Source of the DNA: Agarophyton chilense
Lineage: Eukaryota; Rhodophyta; Florideophyceae; Gracilariales; Gracilariaceae
NCBI GenBank assembly: GCA_030374765.1
Contig: JARGXX010000105.1
Coordinates: forward strand, 2,107,580-2,171,579
Reading direction: 5' to 3'
Length of the DNA: 64,000 nucleotides
Shown: positions 23,157-34,523 of the stretch, piece by piece
How the letters are laid out: each line of letters begins with the position of its first letter
Position numbering within the stretch: the first letter of the stretch is position 1
The notes under the pieces: generated by a model
The model's input: only the letters and a program-made list of their open reading frames with translations
Databases searched by the model: none
Told to the model about the DNA's origin: nothing
Translations under genes and position numbers: made by a program

Positions 23157-23956
23157 GTGCCTGACTATTACCTGAAGGTTAGCGTTTTTGATCCCTTATG
23201 CTTGGAGCCTGATTTGGAGGCCACGCCGTTGGTTCCGGCTGGTATTTCCGATGGAGAGGCCTTCGGTGGAGATCTCTACATCCCACTCGTGGAGGGAGTC
23301 AATCCTCCGGTGGAGTCCATTGTTGTGTTGCCGACCTCATCCCCTCCTTTAGCCCCTCCAGGCGCTGCTCCTCGGGATGAACTCTCATATGAGCCGCCCG
23401 TCGCCCAAGTGGGCATACCTCCTGGAGAGGTTACTGTCGAAGCCGCTAGTTCAGTAGGTGATCTGATGGCTCAGACATCCACTGTGTGCGTGGGAACCGC
23501 GCCGTCTTCTCCATTGCCGCATTTCTCGCTTCGGTCTCATCTGCAGCCGCGGGTCTCTGTCATATCTGCCGCACCGTTGGTATTACTGACTCGATGGACC
23601 TTTCGGCAGTTCTGAGGGATGCTTGCTCCTAGGTCCGTCGCTCGGCGCACTGCGCCTCGATTGTCCAACAGGGTGAAGATCTGAAGACCGCAATGGTCAA
23701 TCTCCTGCAGCAAAATGCACAGATGATGTACCAGAGGGTTACTGACGACTTGGATGCCCAGTACGGTGTACATTTGAGCGACCGGGAGTCCTTGGAGGGT
23801 GACCGTAGTTCTTCACGTGAATCTCCGCCAAAGAAGGGTACTCGGCTCGCTGATGCCTGTCCTATTGGTACAGTAGGATCCTTGGATGATCTCAACCCCG
23901 GTTTCTCTCCTGAAGGTTCCAATGAAGACTACAGGGCTACCCCTGCGTCACCCTAG
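23157..23956 (+). pseudogene. antisense reading frame of gypsy element B
   Basis: Two plus-strand pieces, 23,157-23,615 and 23,693-23,956. The first is Pro/Val-rich (152 residues). The second contains KTAMVNLLQQNAQMMYQ and a charged Ser-rich tail. MVNLL also occurs near the C-terminus of the element C antisense frame (QQQMVNLLRSS). Like those of A and C it is convergent with pol and sits 3' of the integrase. No known domain. Confidence 0.35.
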
Positions 23957-24273
23957 ATAGTTATGTTCGTGTTTGGAGCGCTTTGGCGAACCTTGAGGTC
24001 ATTGCCAGGGCTGTTAGGCCTCTTCTAGTTACTCAAATAAAGCGATGTTTGTCCCTGCCTACAGTCGATCCTGTATTCCTCAAACGTGCGTGCCCTCGGA
24101 CGCCGTCCGCACCTCGAGAGCTTCCTTAGGCCTCTTTGGGCGTCGCCTGAGTACTGAAGTTGTTCCCTGATGCGGGAGCTACGGCGGACGGTCGTGTCGG
24201 GAGGGGTTTTGGTATTGTTCGGGCCAATGGTTGCCCCTTCCTGAAGGCTGCGCTCCGTGCTGCCGATTTTGCG

Positions 24274-25673
24274 CTAATAGCGGGCGATGAGATTAGCCGG
24301 AACTGTTTGAGGCTTTTGCCGAGTGTCTTCTTTTGAAGTATAGCCAAACAAACGGACGCGATAGCGCACTATCTCATCTTCTCCCGGACCAGCGGAAATG
24401 ATCCGTTCAAAAACGTATTCTTGTTTGTGTTCCTTCTCCGGAAGAAAAGTGTGATCCAGAAGGGCGAATCGATCGGATTCGGTTGGGAGAGATGAGTCAT
24501 CATCATTGGCATTGACTAATGGGTCCATGTGGACAGTCGGGTCCGCGGACATTGCTTTAGGAGCTGTGGGGGCCTTAGCCTCGTCCTGAGGTCGTGATGA
24601 TTCCGTTGGGCCAGGGGGCTGGGATTTTGGTGGCCCGGAAGAGCTGGGAGCTCGTGTCACCCGATCAATAGAAAAGGTGTCCTGTAGGCCATCAATTAGT
24701 ATCGTAATTGTGTGCTGATTGGCCTTAAGAACTTTATATGGTCCCGTCGAGCGGGGTTGGAGTTTTTGCGTAGTGTCCTCGAGGTCATTACTGTCTTTCG
24801 GTGGCCGGTGCAGGTAAACCAATTCTCCTTTCATAAAGGTAGGTGCGTTCCAGACGGCTTTGTCGAAATTGACCTTTTAGCGCCATTGTGCTTTGGTCAG
24901 TACAGCTTTAGCCGATTGGATAACGCTGTTGATGAGTCAGCGCGAGTAGCGCTTTGCCTGAGTAGGAGTCATTTTTTCGGTTATGTATTGGGGTGTAATG
25001 GAATCCTGAAGGTCAATAGCTATCGGCGGTGGCGATCTTGTTGGCGTTAAATCAAAAAGTGTTGTCTCTGTGGAAGCGTGTACTTGCGTGTCGTAAGCAT
25101 AAATCAGTGGCTCAACGTAGTCGTCCCAGTCAAATTGGTGCTCCGATACGTAGTGCACCAATCGGTTCAGAGGGGTACGGTTGAAGCGTTCGTCTTAGCC
25201 ACTTGTTTGCGGGTTGTATGCAGTTGTGGTTACATGTTTGATACCGAAGGTAGCACAAACGTGCAAAAAGAATCTGGATACCAACTGGCTGTCATTATCT
25301 GTAAGGGGTAGAGTGTGTTACCATAGCTATATACCCAGTGGGACAAGAGTTCCGTGGCGACATCCGTGGCTGTTGCCTTTCCTAGAGATAGGGCTCGGGT
25401 AAGTTTGGTAAGTTTATCGGTGATTACCAAAACAAACCGATTCTCATGGGACGACTTGGGCAAAGGTTCAATTATATCCATTGCGACGAAATACATCGGG
25501 CCTGCGGCGGGGAAAAGTTTCAATTTAGCCTGATGGTTTGCGAGAAACCCTCGGATTTGTGCGCACAAAGTGCAGTTCCGTGCAGTTTGCCATAGGTCTT
25601 GCGCCATTAGTGGCGAGTAGAAAAACATCCTTAGGGTCCGGTACATTCGTCGGCCTCCAGGGTGACCAGCCAA
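24274..25673 (-). pseudogene. element B integrase with chromodomain-like tail
   Basis: Core pieces are at 25,230-25,673 (VAMDIIEPLPKSS, VLVITDKLTKL) and 24,937-25,161 (WDDYVEPLIYAYDTQVHASTE). Between them LTDNDSQ keeps the second catalytic Asp but lies in another frame, and an in-frame TAA (about 25,196) replaces the Gln of the D-G-Q-x-E-R-x-N motif. The zinc region is at the start (GHPGGRRMYRTL...C...C). The C-terminal frame 24,274-24,834 ends with EYVFERIISAG...YRVRLFGYTSKEDT, which resembles a chromodomain (E-Y-x-V-E-x-I...Y-x-V-x-W-x-G-Y...E-D-T). Confidence 0.8.
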
Positions 25674-25805
25674 GCGAGGGAAATGGGCGAGGTATAGAAG
25701 TCGCGTTCTCAGTGACCTTGGTACTATCCGTTGGAGTGCGCCATCCAGTGGTGAGCGGCGACATAGTAGTCCGAATCGGTTATTGTCGAATAGGCATCCA
25801 GTGGT

Positions 25806-27804
25806 TTATACCAATTGGGCTGTTTCCTTGAAGTATTCGTCTTCGACCTGCGCCTGTAGGAGTTCCTCAATAGTCATAGGGAGGAGCTTCTTTTCCTCTG
25901 GGGCTATCGCGTTAACCTGGGGTGGTGTCGAATTGGGTGGTACTGTCACCCAGTCCAATAAGTAGTCTTCATTGTCCTTTACCTCACGATCATCCACTTT
26001 GACCTTACCCATAAGTTAATCCGTTGCTATATAACACTGAGGTCCATCATCTGTGAAGGGAGTATAAATAAGGTCGTCCAATGGCGTGTCATCAGTTCCG
26101 TCGGTAATGATTCGCGAGAGGGAATCTGCTGCCTGGTGCTTGATGCCTGGCATATAGGTCATGTCGTAGTCATATTGTGACAGCCTGAGGCGTCACCGAG
26201 CAAGGCGACTTGATACATCGATCATATTGAGTTGCCAGCGGAGTGACTCGTTGTCTGTCCTAATGATAAACCTAGTTCCCTCGAGTTATGGACGGAGTGT
26301 CAATACAGAACATACGATGGCTAGAAATTCCTTTTTGGTCGTACTGTAGTTTTGTTCTGCGCTGGTGAGCGTTCTGCTCCTGTAGCCAATAGGTCGATAG
26401 TCCTTCGGTGACTCCTGTTCCTGTAGCAGTGCACAACCCACTTGGACATCAGAGGCATCTGTGTCCACGACAAAAGACCTATGGGGTTTTGGTAAATCCA
26501 GTATCGGTGGGTTCAGCCATTTGTCCTTTAGGGGCTGAAATGCCTCGTACTGGTCATCGGTAAGGGCTTTGAACTCCGAAGATGTTCCCTTTTTCATCAT
26601 CGCGTTGAAAGGGGCCGAGAGTTTAGCAAATCCTTGGAGAAAAAGTCGGTATACATTGCACAAGCCCATGAAAGATCGTAGTTTCGTGTGGATTCTGGGA
26701 CGTTTACACTGGCGGATCGCATTCGTGGTCCTTGTGGCTGCCTTTGGCTTTCTTGGGAGGACGGCGTGACGGAGATCGTCCACCGAGGCCTGGAAGAATG
26801 TGCATTTGCAGAGTTTCAGTGTTACTCCGGCATCTTGTAGAATTGTAAGAACCGTCATCACATAGTAAAGGTTTTCCTTCACTGTTCGTGAGAAGAGTAT
26901 TACGTCATCTAAATAAACCAGGGTGAATTTTCATTTTATTCTGGACATTTTGATGTCCATTACCAGTTGGAAATTCGCTGGCGCGTTCTTTAAACAAAAG
27001 GCCATACGAGTAAATCTAAACAGACCTTCATAGGTGGTGAAGGTTGCCAGTGCTCTCGAATCCTCAGCCACAGGGATTTGCCAGTATCTGGAATTAGCGT
27101 CCAGTGTGGAGAATACGGCTGCTGCACCTAAGGAATCTAGAAAGTCATCCATAGGCGGTATCGGATATGAGTCCCTCTTGGTTAGTGCGTTCAGAATCGT
27201 ATAGTGGACACGGAATCTGACGGAGACATCCTTCTAAGCTGCGAGGACAAGGGGACTTGACGTGAATTTTGCGCATTTTGACCATCTGATAGGCGACAAT
27301 TTCCCTACCCTTCAGGCCTGTACTGTATGGGTGCTGTAACTGTGGTCTAGCATCATCCTGAAAGTCAATGCGGTGTGTAGTGGCTCTGATTCTACCCAGT
27401 CTACCGGACCAGTTAGTCTGGTATTCCCTGAGGAGATCAATCACCTGGGGCGTATAGGGTTTGAATTCTGCGCCGATCGCGTCTGTCCCCTCCCAAGAGT
27501 CGACGTCCTCGTTGGGAGTTGTAGTTGAAAGGTTATCCAAATGGGCCTCCATAATGGCCACAGGAGCAGATAGAGTGATGCCAAACATTGTACCTTTAGG
27601 TAACCGTACGAGCTTATCTCGGAAGTTGCTGATCGTGACCGAGAAGGGCCTATTAGGGCGGATGTCCATTACTTTATTGGCCATTAAGGTGAGGTGCTTC
27701 AGAACCGTTTTCGGGTGGTTTTGAATCGCCACGAGACCTGAGGACTGGGAATGGACCGATACGGGGATTTGAGTCTTCGGGGGTCTCTCTATGGCCTTCG
27801 ACAA
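25806..27804 (-). pseudogene. element B reverse transcriptase and RNase H
   Basis: RT palm is at 26,931-27,152 (VFSTLDANSRYWQIP, FRFTRMAFCLKNAP) with an intact YLDD box just downstream (about 26,912). The connection and RNase H (26,286-26,882) include VVDTDASDVQVGCALLQEQ and TKKEFLAIVCS. The RT N-terminus and pro-RT linker are at 27,145-27,804 (MANKVMDIRPNRPFSVTI). Frame changes occur at about 27,150 and 26,900. This is the least mutated active site of the three gypsy copies. Confidence 0.85.
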
Positions 27805-27948
27805 GCGATCCGTATTGGACTTAGTGTTTTCTGAGATAATCGCTCGTTTCCGGCTAGCTTCTGGCCATGGGGCTGAACCAGTTATAGAGATGGTAGGTGA
27901 GCGATAGATTGCGACTTTCCTAAGGCCTAGATAAATAGCCTAAATGTA

Positions 27949-28289
27949 TTAATCGATAAATGAATCCCCTAGGATTGCCTCAGCGCCCAAGTCAGGACAT
28001 ACAAGGAACCACGTGCGGACTTTGAATTGTCCTAAACGTAGGTAAAGTAATACTATTCCTTTAATGTCCATTGTTCTACGTGATGCATCGGTAATCCTGG
28101 GGTCTTCCTCGCCTGAACGAAATCTTGCCAACCAAATGGAAGTAGCCTAGGATGGACCAAGTTAAGACCAGTGCCTATGTCCAATACGACTGTGGTCACT
28201 CGAGAGTTGTTGGAACGAAGTCCCACGGTTACGCGAACTTTGTAATTCTCTTTCCTCAGGATACAGACAGGGTAGGTACTGTCTTCCAA
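27949..28289 (-). pseudogene. element B aspartic protease (retropepsin)
   Basis: VVLDIGTGLNLVHPRLLP is the retropepsin active-site strand, with D-I-G in place of the usual D-T/S-G. It is followed in a second frame by the flap and IKGIVLLYLRLGQFKV, then FLVCPDLGAEAILGDSFID, the family's C-terminal I/V-L-G motif. Two frames overlap at 28,053-28,131. Confidence 0.75.
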
Positions 28290-28599
28290 TTCTGGTTGAT
28301 TCTGAGTGGTCCAATGGTTATGGTTTGTATTGGGAGGTGAGGAGCTCCTCGGCTACTGACCGTCCAATTGGTTGACGCATGGACTTAAAGAGGGAGGATT
28401 TGCCTCGCGTTGACCCTCTAAGCGTTTTCCGATGTGGTTACGGTTTCTTCCTGAGGATAGGGTTCCTATTCGGGGTCGTCCGTAGTGTCTACAATGGCAT
28501 GGACCTGTGGGGCTTTCATTGGGGTATCCGGAGTTGTGGCATAGCGTGAGCTTCCAGGTGTTCCTGTGGCTCATTGTTGTGCCCTGTTAAACATATCTT

Positions 28600-30552
28600 T
28601 GGATCTTTGCAACTTGTAGTTCTCTTCCCTTAAGGCTGGGAGATGTTTGCGTGCGTCCTTAGGCAGATACCTTGTGCAGTCAAAGGGTTGGACCATAGAA
28701 AGGCAGTGGAATCAAGCTCTTGGTGAGCGAACAAAAACGTCTTCGCGGGGTGGAAAGGGGGAATACTTGGGTGTGGGTGGTCCAGTGGTCGCTGTGGTTC
28801 CTTGGGAAGTATATTATTGGGGCCCTGACGGAGGAGCACTGAAATTAACCGCGAGGACATCTCCCGAGTCGGCATAATGGAGTGATAAATCCATGTCCGA
28901 TTCCGTGGAGCGAACAAAATGAGCTTGGTATGGTTTACGCAATGGCGTTGCGTGTCCTCTGGATATATCAGCATCGCGCCTGTAAGTCCTATAGGGTTTT
29001 CCATAACCTTTGGCATAGGCGACGAGCTGCCGGAAGGAGTATTGTGGGCTTTGCGTGTGGTAATTACGGATATATGTCTGAATGGCAGGGAGTAATCTCG
29101 TGATTAAATGACGTTAAAGCCGTCCTTCCGAGAATACGTTTCCACATCGGTAAGTCTTCTTCCATAGGTCGTCTGCGAAAGCCGATTCCGTCATGTTGGA
29201 GCTTTGCGTAAAGGATATCACCTCCTGGTGGGGGTCCATTATAACGTCATCCGCGGCATAGGTTCCCAAGAGGTAAGGAACAACCTGAGGATATGACCTG
29301 AGAAGCTCACGGTCTTGAGCATCAATGAGGTCAGTTGTGCCAGATATCTTCGAAGGCACTCGGTCACGCGCCTTTCCTCTAAGGAAGAGTTGGAAAAGGT
29401 ACAGAGCGGCGCCCTCTTGGACACCGTTCTGATCACAGACAGTACGGAACAAACTAAGAAACCTAAGGACGGTAATTGGATCGGTACCCAAGAAATTGTC
29501 CATCATGGTTAGTTGCAACCGTTTGGTCCATTTGGCGAGTCTGCGAGCCACCGAACCAGCATATTTCGGAGACCTGTCGGCCAATCGGTAATTTTGGTAG
29601 TCTAAAACCTTAAGTTAAAGTTCGCCAGTCGTTGTCAGTGGTATGAGGCCTCGAACGGCATCCTCATCCACTTCCCAATCGGTCGACTCGGTTGAGTTCA
29701 AATCGGAATCACTCGTGTCCGAATGGTCTCTTCTTTGACTCTTTCTGTTCTTCTTTCATCTGCGGTTACTCCGTTTCTTTCCAGCAGGATAGAGACCTAA
29801 CGGATCGATCTCTCTATCAGATCCAATGGAGCCCTGGGTTGCTGTACCTCATATTGTCCTTTGGGTCGATCATTCTGTATGTCTTCTAGACGCGGAGCTT
29901 CTCTTCTGCTTTTAGATTGGCTTGCCATTGGATTTCCCTGATAGTGTTCCCGGCGAGGGGCGGGTAATACCGCCACTGCTGGGGGATCGGTAGAGGGTTT
30001 CTACATGGAAACTGAATGGTTAATTTGTGGAGTGGTCCTAGTGACCTCATTGCCTGCCGGGCGGGTGACTGCTCCTTGAACGGCCTGTAGGAGGGAGTCT
30101 ATGAATAATTCAGACTCCATTTCTTTAGGGACGATTCGCGAGATGAGGTAATCCGTATGGTCAGCGATCGCCGTAGCAAGTCGCATGTCCATACTGGAAT
30201 CCACATGGGCTGAGCAGAGTTCACGGAGATGGGACCAGAGAAGATCGGCAAGCCCTGCGAGCATGTTTTCTCTAATTCCTTCGGTTTGGTGGGTTTCTTC
30301 TTGAGGTGTCCCTGGCCTAGAGGTGGCCCTGGTGAGGTGTTCTCATAATCGCGCTGCCACCGTGGGGTCTCAGCGAATCCTTTCGGGGTTATCCAGGGGG
30401 GTCAGTACTTCTTGCGGCTGGCTTCTTGTGCTCTTGCGGTCGCTAGCGGTATCAACCTGAGGGTCAGGCGACATCGCCGGTGTTGTAGTCGCACTTCGTC
30501 CTGCCATAGGAGTCCTATGGTCTGGTTGGTTGGGTGTGTGTCCTGCATCCAT
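28600..30552 (-). pseudogene. element B gag
   Basis: Minus-strand gag in several frames. The N-terminus is at 30,552 (Pro/Thr-rich), a helical piece at 30,001-30,264, and a capsid-like Retrotrans_gag segment at 29,114-29,584 (FLGTDPITVLRFLSLFRTVCDQNGVQEGAALYLFQLFLRGKA). The C-terminal part at 28,630-29,016 has no clear zinc knuckle. It forms the particle shell in an intact element; here it is broken. Confidence 0.65.
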
Positions 30553-30699
30553 AATGGCGGTTGCTTCTGTACTTCTAGTCCACTGGGGAATTAAACCAAA
30601 TGTTAGAATCCGGATAATTCTTCTTTCATGTGGTCCATTAAATTATTCAAAAGGTTTCTAAGTCGAAAGACCAAAATGTAACGCAATGAGTGGTGGGTC

Positions 30700-30770
30700 A
30701 GTGTACTGGTCTCAACCTGAATTAGCTTGGTAGAGCAAGTCCTAAGGTTCGAATCCTTGACGACGGCACT
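30700..30770 (+). other. tRNA-like stretch at the primer-binding position of element B
   Basis: TTAGCTTGGTAGAGCA (30,722-30,737) resembles a tRNA D-arm/box A and AAGGTTCGAATCCTT (30,744-30,758) is a perfect T-arm with box B, followed by GACGACGGCA. The anticodon arm is missing and no 5' acceptor strand matches, so it is not a functional tRNA gene. It lies between gag and the expected 5' LTR, plus-strand in sense, exactly where the primer tRNA of a minus-strand element would read. Confidence 0.45.
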
Positions 30771-32492
30771 CCTAAAGTACTTGGGGTAATGGGCTGGCGT
30801 TTAATGCGTAGTCCTACAGGTTGGAGCTACGGAAACGATGGCTTGAAGATCAAAGGGTGGAACTAATATACCAAAGAGAGTTATTTAGTATCCTAACGGT
30901 GCCTACCGTACTCTAAGGGAGAAGCGTCACTCGAGCAAAGTAAATAGTACTGGCGAGGCGCTGAGATCCCCCTGGCACTGTAGTTTTAATCTATTACACT
31001 AATTAAAATAAAATAAGAATCTACATGAGTCCACCTGAGGTCGACCCGTAGACGTGTCACCTGCAAGATCCTTCGGGGTCCGGCAGCTTACCGGGCCCAA
31101 CCGTTATTAGCGCTCCTTCACAATGGGTTTTGCGTTTATGTGGCGCTGGATAGAGTTTGGAGGTTTAGTATGACCTGCATGATAGTTTGATGTCGAGACG
31201 AAGGAACTCAGGCATTGTGGGTACTAGTCGTTGCTTGGCTGTGGGTGAGGGATGGGCTGGGTGAGCGTGATTCATGCGGATATGCCATTAGTGGGTTTGC
31301 AACTAGATGTTCGACATTCGTGTGTGTTGCGTGGGATTGTGTAGAGGTCGGAGTGAGCTTTGTGTAGCTGTTTTGGGATGACTGTTGGTGATTGGAGGTG
31401 GGGCAGTTGTTTTGCGTGAATCCGGCGGGGCTGTTTTAGAAGTGCGCTTTGCGTGTTTGGTGGGTGGGGCGGTTGTCTTGGGAGTGTGATTTACGTGTTT
31501 GGTGGCTTTAGAGATTTTAGAGGTGGAACGTCGTTTTTGCCGAAGAGTGCGAGAGATGTATGCTTTTGTTGGTGTTGCTATTGTGCCCCCAATTTCATAT
31601 TGCTGGTTGCGCCAGGGTGCGGTCGCCAGGAGAGTCAGTGGGTTCGTGCGAGTATTGTAGATTAGACCCTGCTTGTTTGTGAATATGACCAGTCCATATC
31701 GGGCGGCTAAGTCGTGTACGTGTAGAACAACGCTTGGAGCGGAGACACCACGAAGATGTTACGGATCTTATTCTCTTGAGAGACACGCCTCAGGCGGAGG
31801 AGACGCGTCCCAGCGGAGCACAGAAACAGAGCCACTCTGGAAAGGCACGACGGAGGCGGGTGTAAGACTGAGGCCAATCCGGCGGGATATACCTAGAGTG
31901 TTTAGGTGAGCACGGCACAGTCCGGGGTGTGACCAATCCTAGGCGGAGCGGTATCACGGCGATAGTCGGAAAAGGAGCGAGGAAACACTCGTATGAGGGG
32001 GACGAGCGGGGTGAGTGAGGCAGCCACTCACGACAGCCAAAAAGGAGAACAAGAGGAAAACGGGGGCGAAACCCTATACAGGGGCGAGACTACGACAAGT
32101 GTCGGCGATTAAATATGAACCCACGGTGGTGGTGGCACTCTAGTCGACAGAGGGGTGGATGAACTAACGTGCAACGGGCGCTCGCGCGGTATGCGGTAAA
32201 GACGCGCCGAATGCGAAAAGTTCAGAGCTAAGACCCCCTCCTTGGGATCTCCCAAGAGGGTGTTTACCGGGGAGCAGTGCTCAACCTCCTAAGTAGTGTG
32301 GCGCGCGGCCCCTGAGAGTGGGCGCGCGCCCGAAAAATAGACACTAAATAGCGATAGCGTAGCTAAATAAATACTAAAAAATACTTAATAATACTAACCA
32401 TTAGGTAGAATCCGGGCCACGTGTGGCACGCCTCGCACTCGAGCGGCGGCATCCGTGCAGTCCACGTGTTCCACCAGTGTGCACTTCCGGCC
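30771..32492. other. probable LTR/leader material with GC hairpins, no gene
   Basis: No coding resemblance. Includes an AT-rich tract (30,995-31,045), a GT-rich stretch (31,150-31,600), and two adjacent hairpins: CTCCTTGGGA/TCT/CCCAAGAGGG (about 32,234-32,260) and GCGCGCGGCCC...GGGCGCGCGC (about 32,300-32,330). These precede a TAAATACTAA-rich tract (32,340-32,400). The texture matches an LTR with terminator-like hairpins, but no partner copy was found. Confidence 0.35.
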
Positions 32493-33958
32493 CTAACCGG
32501 CCGTCGGCACGCAATAGCGGTATAGCTTGTCATAGACCACGCTAGTCCTCAAGAGAGCGAAATCTCTAAGTCCCGGAGAAGAAACCCCTTGAAGGGCATT
32601 GTGCTTCAGTACTGATAAGAGATTGTGTCGCATGGATTTGTTAGACACTATGTACGTGCTTAAGGTTTTGTTACTCTTGCTGTGGTTGAGGGTGAGTGTT
32701 TCATGGTGCGTGCAACTGCTCAACTGTTGTGTAGCTGTGTGGGTTAGTGTCATTTTAGGAACTGGTGCCATGGGATAGTGGGGATGTGGGATATGGGATG
32801 CATGAGCTCCGCTATCGAGGATGAACGTACTCGTGAAATAGGTGTCTGCTTCCGATGCGGCATCGACAGGGAGCGGTTATGGAGGTAATTGAGCTGGTGG
32901 GTGTATCGGTTGTGCGTGCATTTCGGGGTAGTAATAAGGGGCTGGAGGAAAGTGTGCTGTGGCGGGGTGGTATGGTGCTGCTACTTGTGCGGCGGGTCTT
33001 GCATAGTGTACTTGCGGCTTGTTTGGTGCATTTTTCGGGTTCCGCGAGTCTCTAAATTATGTGTGAAACTGACAGGGTGTCTGGTTTGCCTTGAGACGAC
33101 GGTTTGGGTTGAAGAACTCTCTGGGATAGTAAGGTCGTTGTGATCGTCGGATTCCATAGTCCCCGGTGAATGTCGGAGTCGGAAGAGAGCTGGGGGTAGG
33201 TGCGGAGAGAGTGTGTGTGGGCTGGTGGAGGTTGAATAAAAGTTTATATTTTCTGGTGAAGTCCTTTATGGGGTAGGGCTTGCTTCTGAGGAGATGCCTG
33301 AGGAGCGGATTGAGGCTGGGGTCCTTCTGTAATCCGGCTAATAGAAAGTCGATAGTTGTTTCTTCGTCCTGAATAGCTGGATACTGCGCGGCGATCATCT
33401 TCTTGCGAATTTCAACGTGAGATTTAGTGTATTCGTCGATGGCTGTGTCCTTAGTGTAGATGAGAATGTCTGCTTCTGTCTTCGAATATTTGTGATCCTC
33501 TTTCTTCGACTGATTAATGTGTCCGATAATGTTCTAAACTTACTCATGTGGTGTGGGCTTATCTCCTTGGACGAGTCCCAGCCCTAGTATATCTGTGGGA
33601 ACGCTGGCGAGGATGGCTGTCAAGAGGCTGCCCTTCTTCTTTGTGAGTAGCTTCAAGGCTGCTTCTTCTATTTAAGTCGGGGATCCCCTTCCAGATTCTT
33701 CGTGGCTTCAATCGTGCTGGCGTATTTTTCTAAGGCGAAAGACTTAGGAGCATAATTATCGGTCTGGAGGGTTGGGAGGTGTGGCTGGGGGAGGGGTTCC
33801 ATGCTGGATCGTGTAGGGTGTCGTTGTTTTGTTTTGTGTTGTGGGATGTGGTTGTCTGATATGCTGATTTGTGCGTGTCGTATAGTGGCAGAAGGCTGGA
33901 CCTTTGAGGTTGTCGATATACTACACTGACCTCGTGGGTGATGGATGCGAGGGATCAT
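32493..33958 (-). pseudogene. copia gag and protease-region fragment
   Basis: The gag N-terminus is at 33,668-33,958 (ATG at 33,956-33,958; FALEKYASTIEATKNLEGD). The UBN2-type middle at 33,057-33,398 reads TTIDFLLAGLQKDPSLNPLL and SKPYPIKDFTRKYKLL. A piece at 32,493-32,771 reads STYIVSNKSMRHNLLSVLKHNALQG, the copia protease/GAG-pre-integrase pattern (V-x-x-V-P...N-L-L-S-V). Frames change between pieces. Confidence 0.7.
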
Positions 33959-33968
33959 CGGCCACGCA

Positions 33969-33986
33969 GCTCCGGGCGAGCTACCA
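33969..33986 (-). promoter_or_regulatory. copia primer-binding site
   Basis: On the minus strand TGGTAGCTCGCCCGGAGC, six bases inside the LTR end. The same 18 bases follow the second LTR at 51,986-52,003. It starts with TGG as expected for pairing with tRNA -CCA. It does not match the usual copia initiator-Met primer site beyond TGGTA. Confidence 0.65.
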
Positions 33987-33992
33987 TTTAGA

Positions 33993-34523
33993 TGTTGTCA
34001 GCCACGTGTAGTGTTGACGTGTACCTTCTGGTTGAGTGATTGTTAGAAATTGTAACTGTAATTATAATTATAATTATTTTAGTACAGTAGTGGAGTGGCC
34101 ACCTGGCACTGTAGCCAGTGCTGGCCAGGTCTTTGACACTAGGTCAGAGACTGTGACTTTCTGGCACCTCCCGGGTGATCTGGAGAGTGCAGTCCACTGC
34201 ATATAGGTAACTGCACCTCATACACCCTAGTGTGATAAAGACAAGCACCACTTGGGTCACAACTATACCTTTTGGTTCATTGTTTCTCAAATACCACACA
34301 GGCTTTCCCGCGCTTCGACGCCTACCATCGTCTACCTACACGGTAATGGCTAGTTGCCCCACCGTTTGCCCCTGCGAGTTTTCAAGGTGCCTTGATACCA
34401 TCGAGATTTATCACGTCTACCTTCCAATATTGATCGTCAACGCGCTCCCGAGACAAGACAGATTGAGCGTCATCACCGTTCCGAAACAAGACAGTAGCAG
34501 ACCTCAGAGGTGATTGTACGACA
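33993..34523 (-). repeat. copia LTR (531 bp)
   Basis: On the element's own strand it runs TGTCGTAC...GACAACA. Aligns through its length with 51,463-51,979 in the opposite orientation, with scattered substitutions and small indels. Confidence 0.85.

Larger units (their letters stand above)
23051..30770 (-). mobile_element. Ty3/gypsy element B, gag-pol
   Basis: Minus-strand gypsy element covering gag (30,552 down to about 28.6 kb), protease, RT, RNase H and integrase ending at 24,274 with a chromodomain-like tail, then an antisense region (23.1-24.1 kb). It lies directly upstream of truncated element A, suggesting insertion into or fusion with it. LTRs could not be paired; the 5' LTR should lie just right of the tRNA-like stretch at about 30,770. 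Confidence 0.8.
32493..34523 (-). mobile_element. Ty1/copia element, 5' part only (LTR-gag-protease)
   Basis: Minus-strand copia fragment: 5' LTR (33,993-34,523), primer-binding site, gag and start of the protease/pre-integrase region, cut off at about 32,490. Its LTR and leader pair with an inverted copy at 51,463-52,100. Integrase and RT are absent. Confidence 0.85.
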
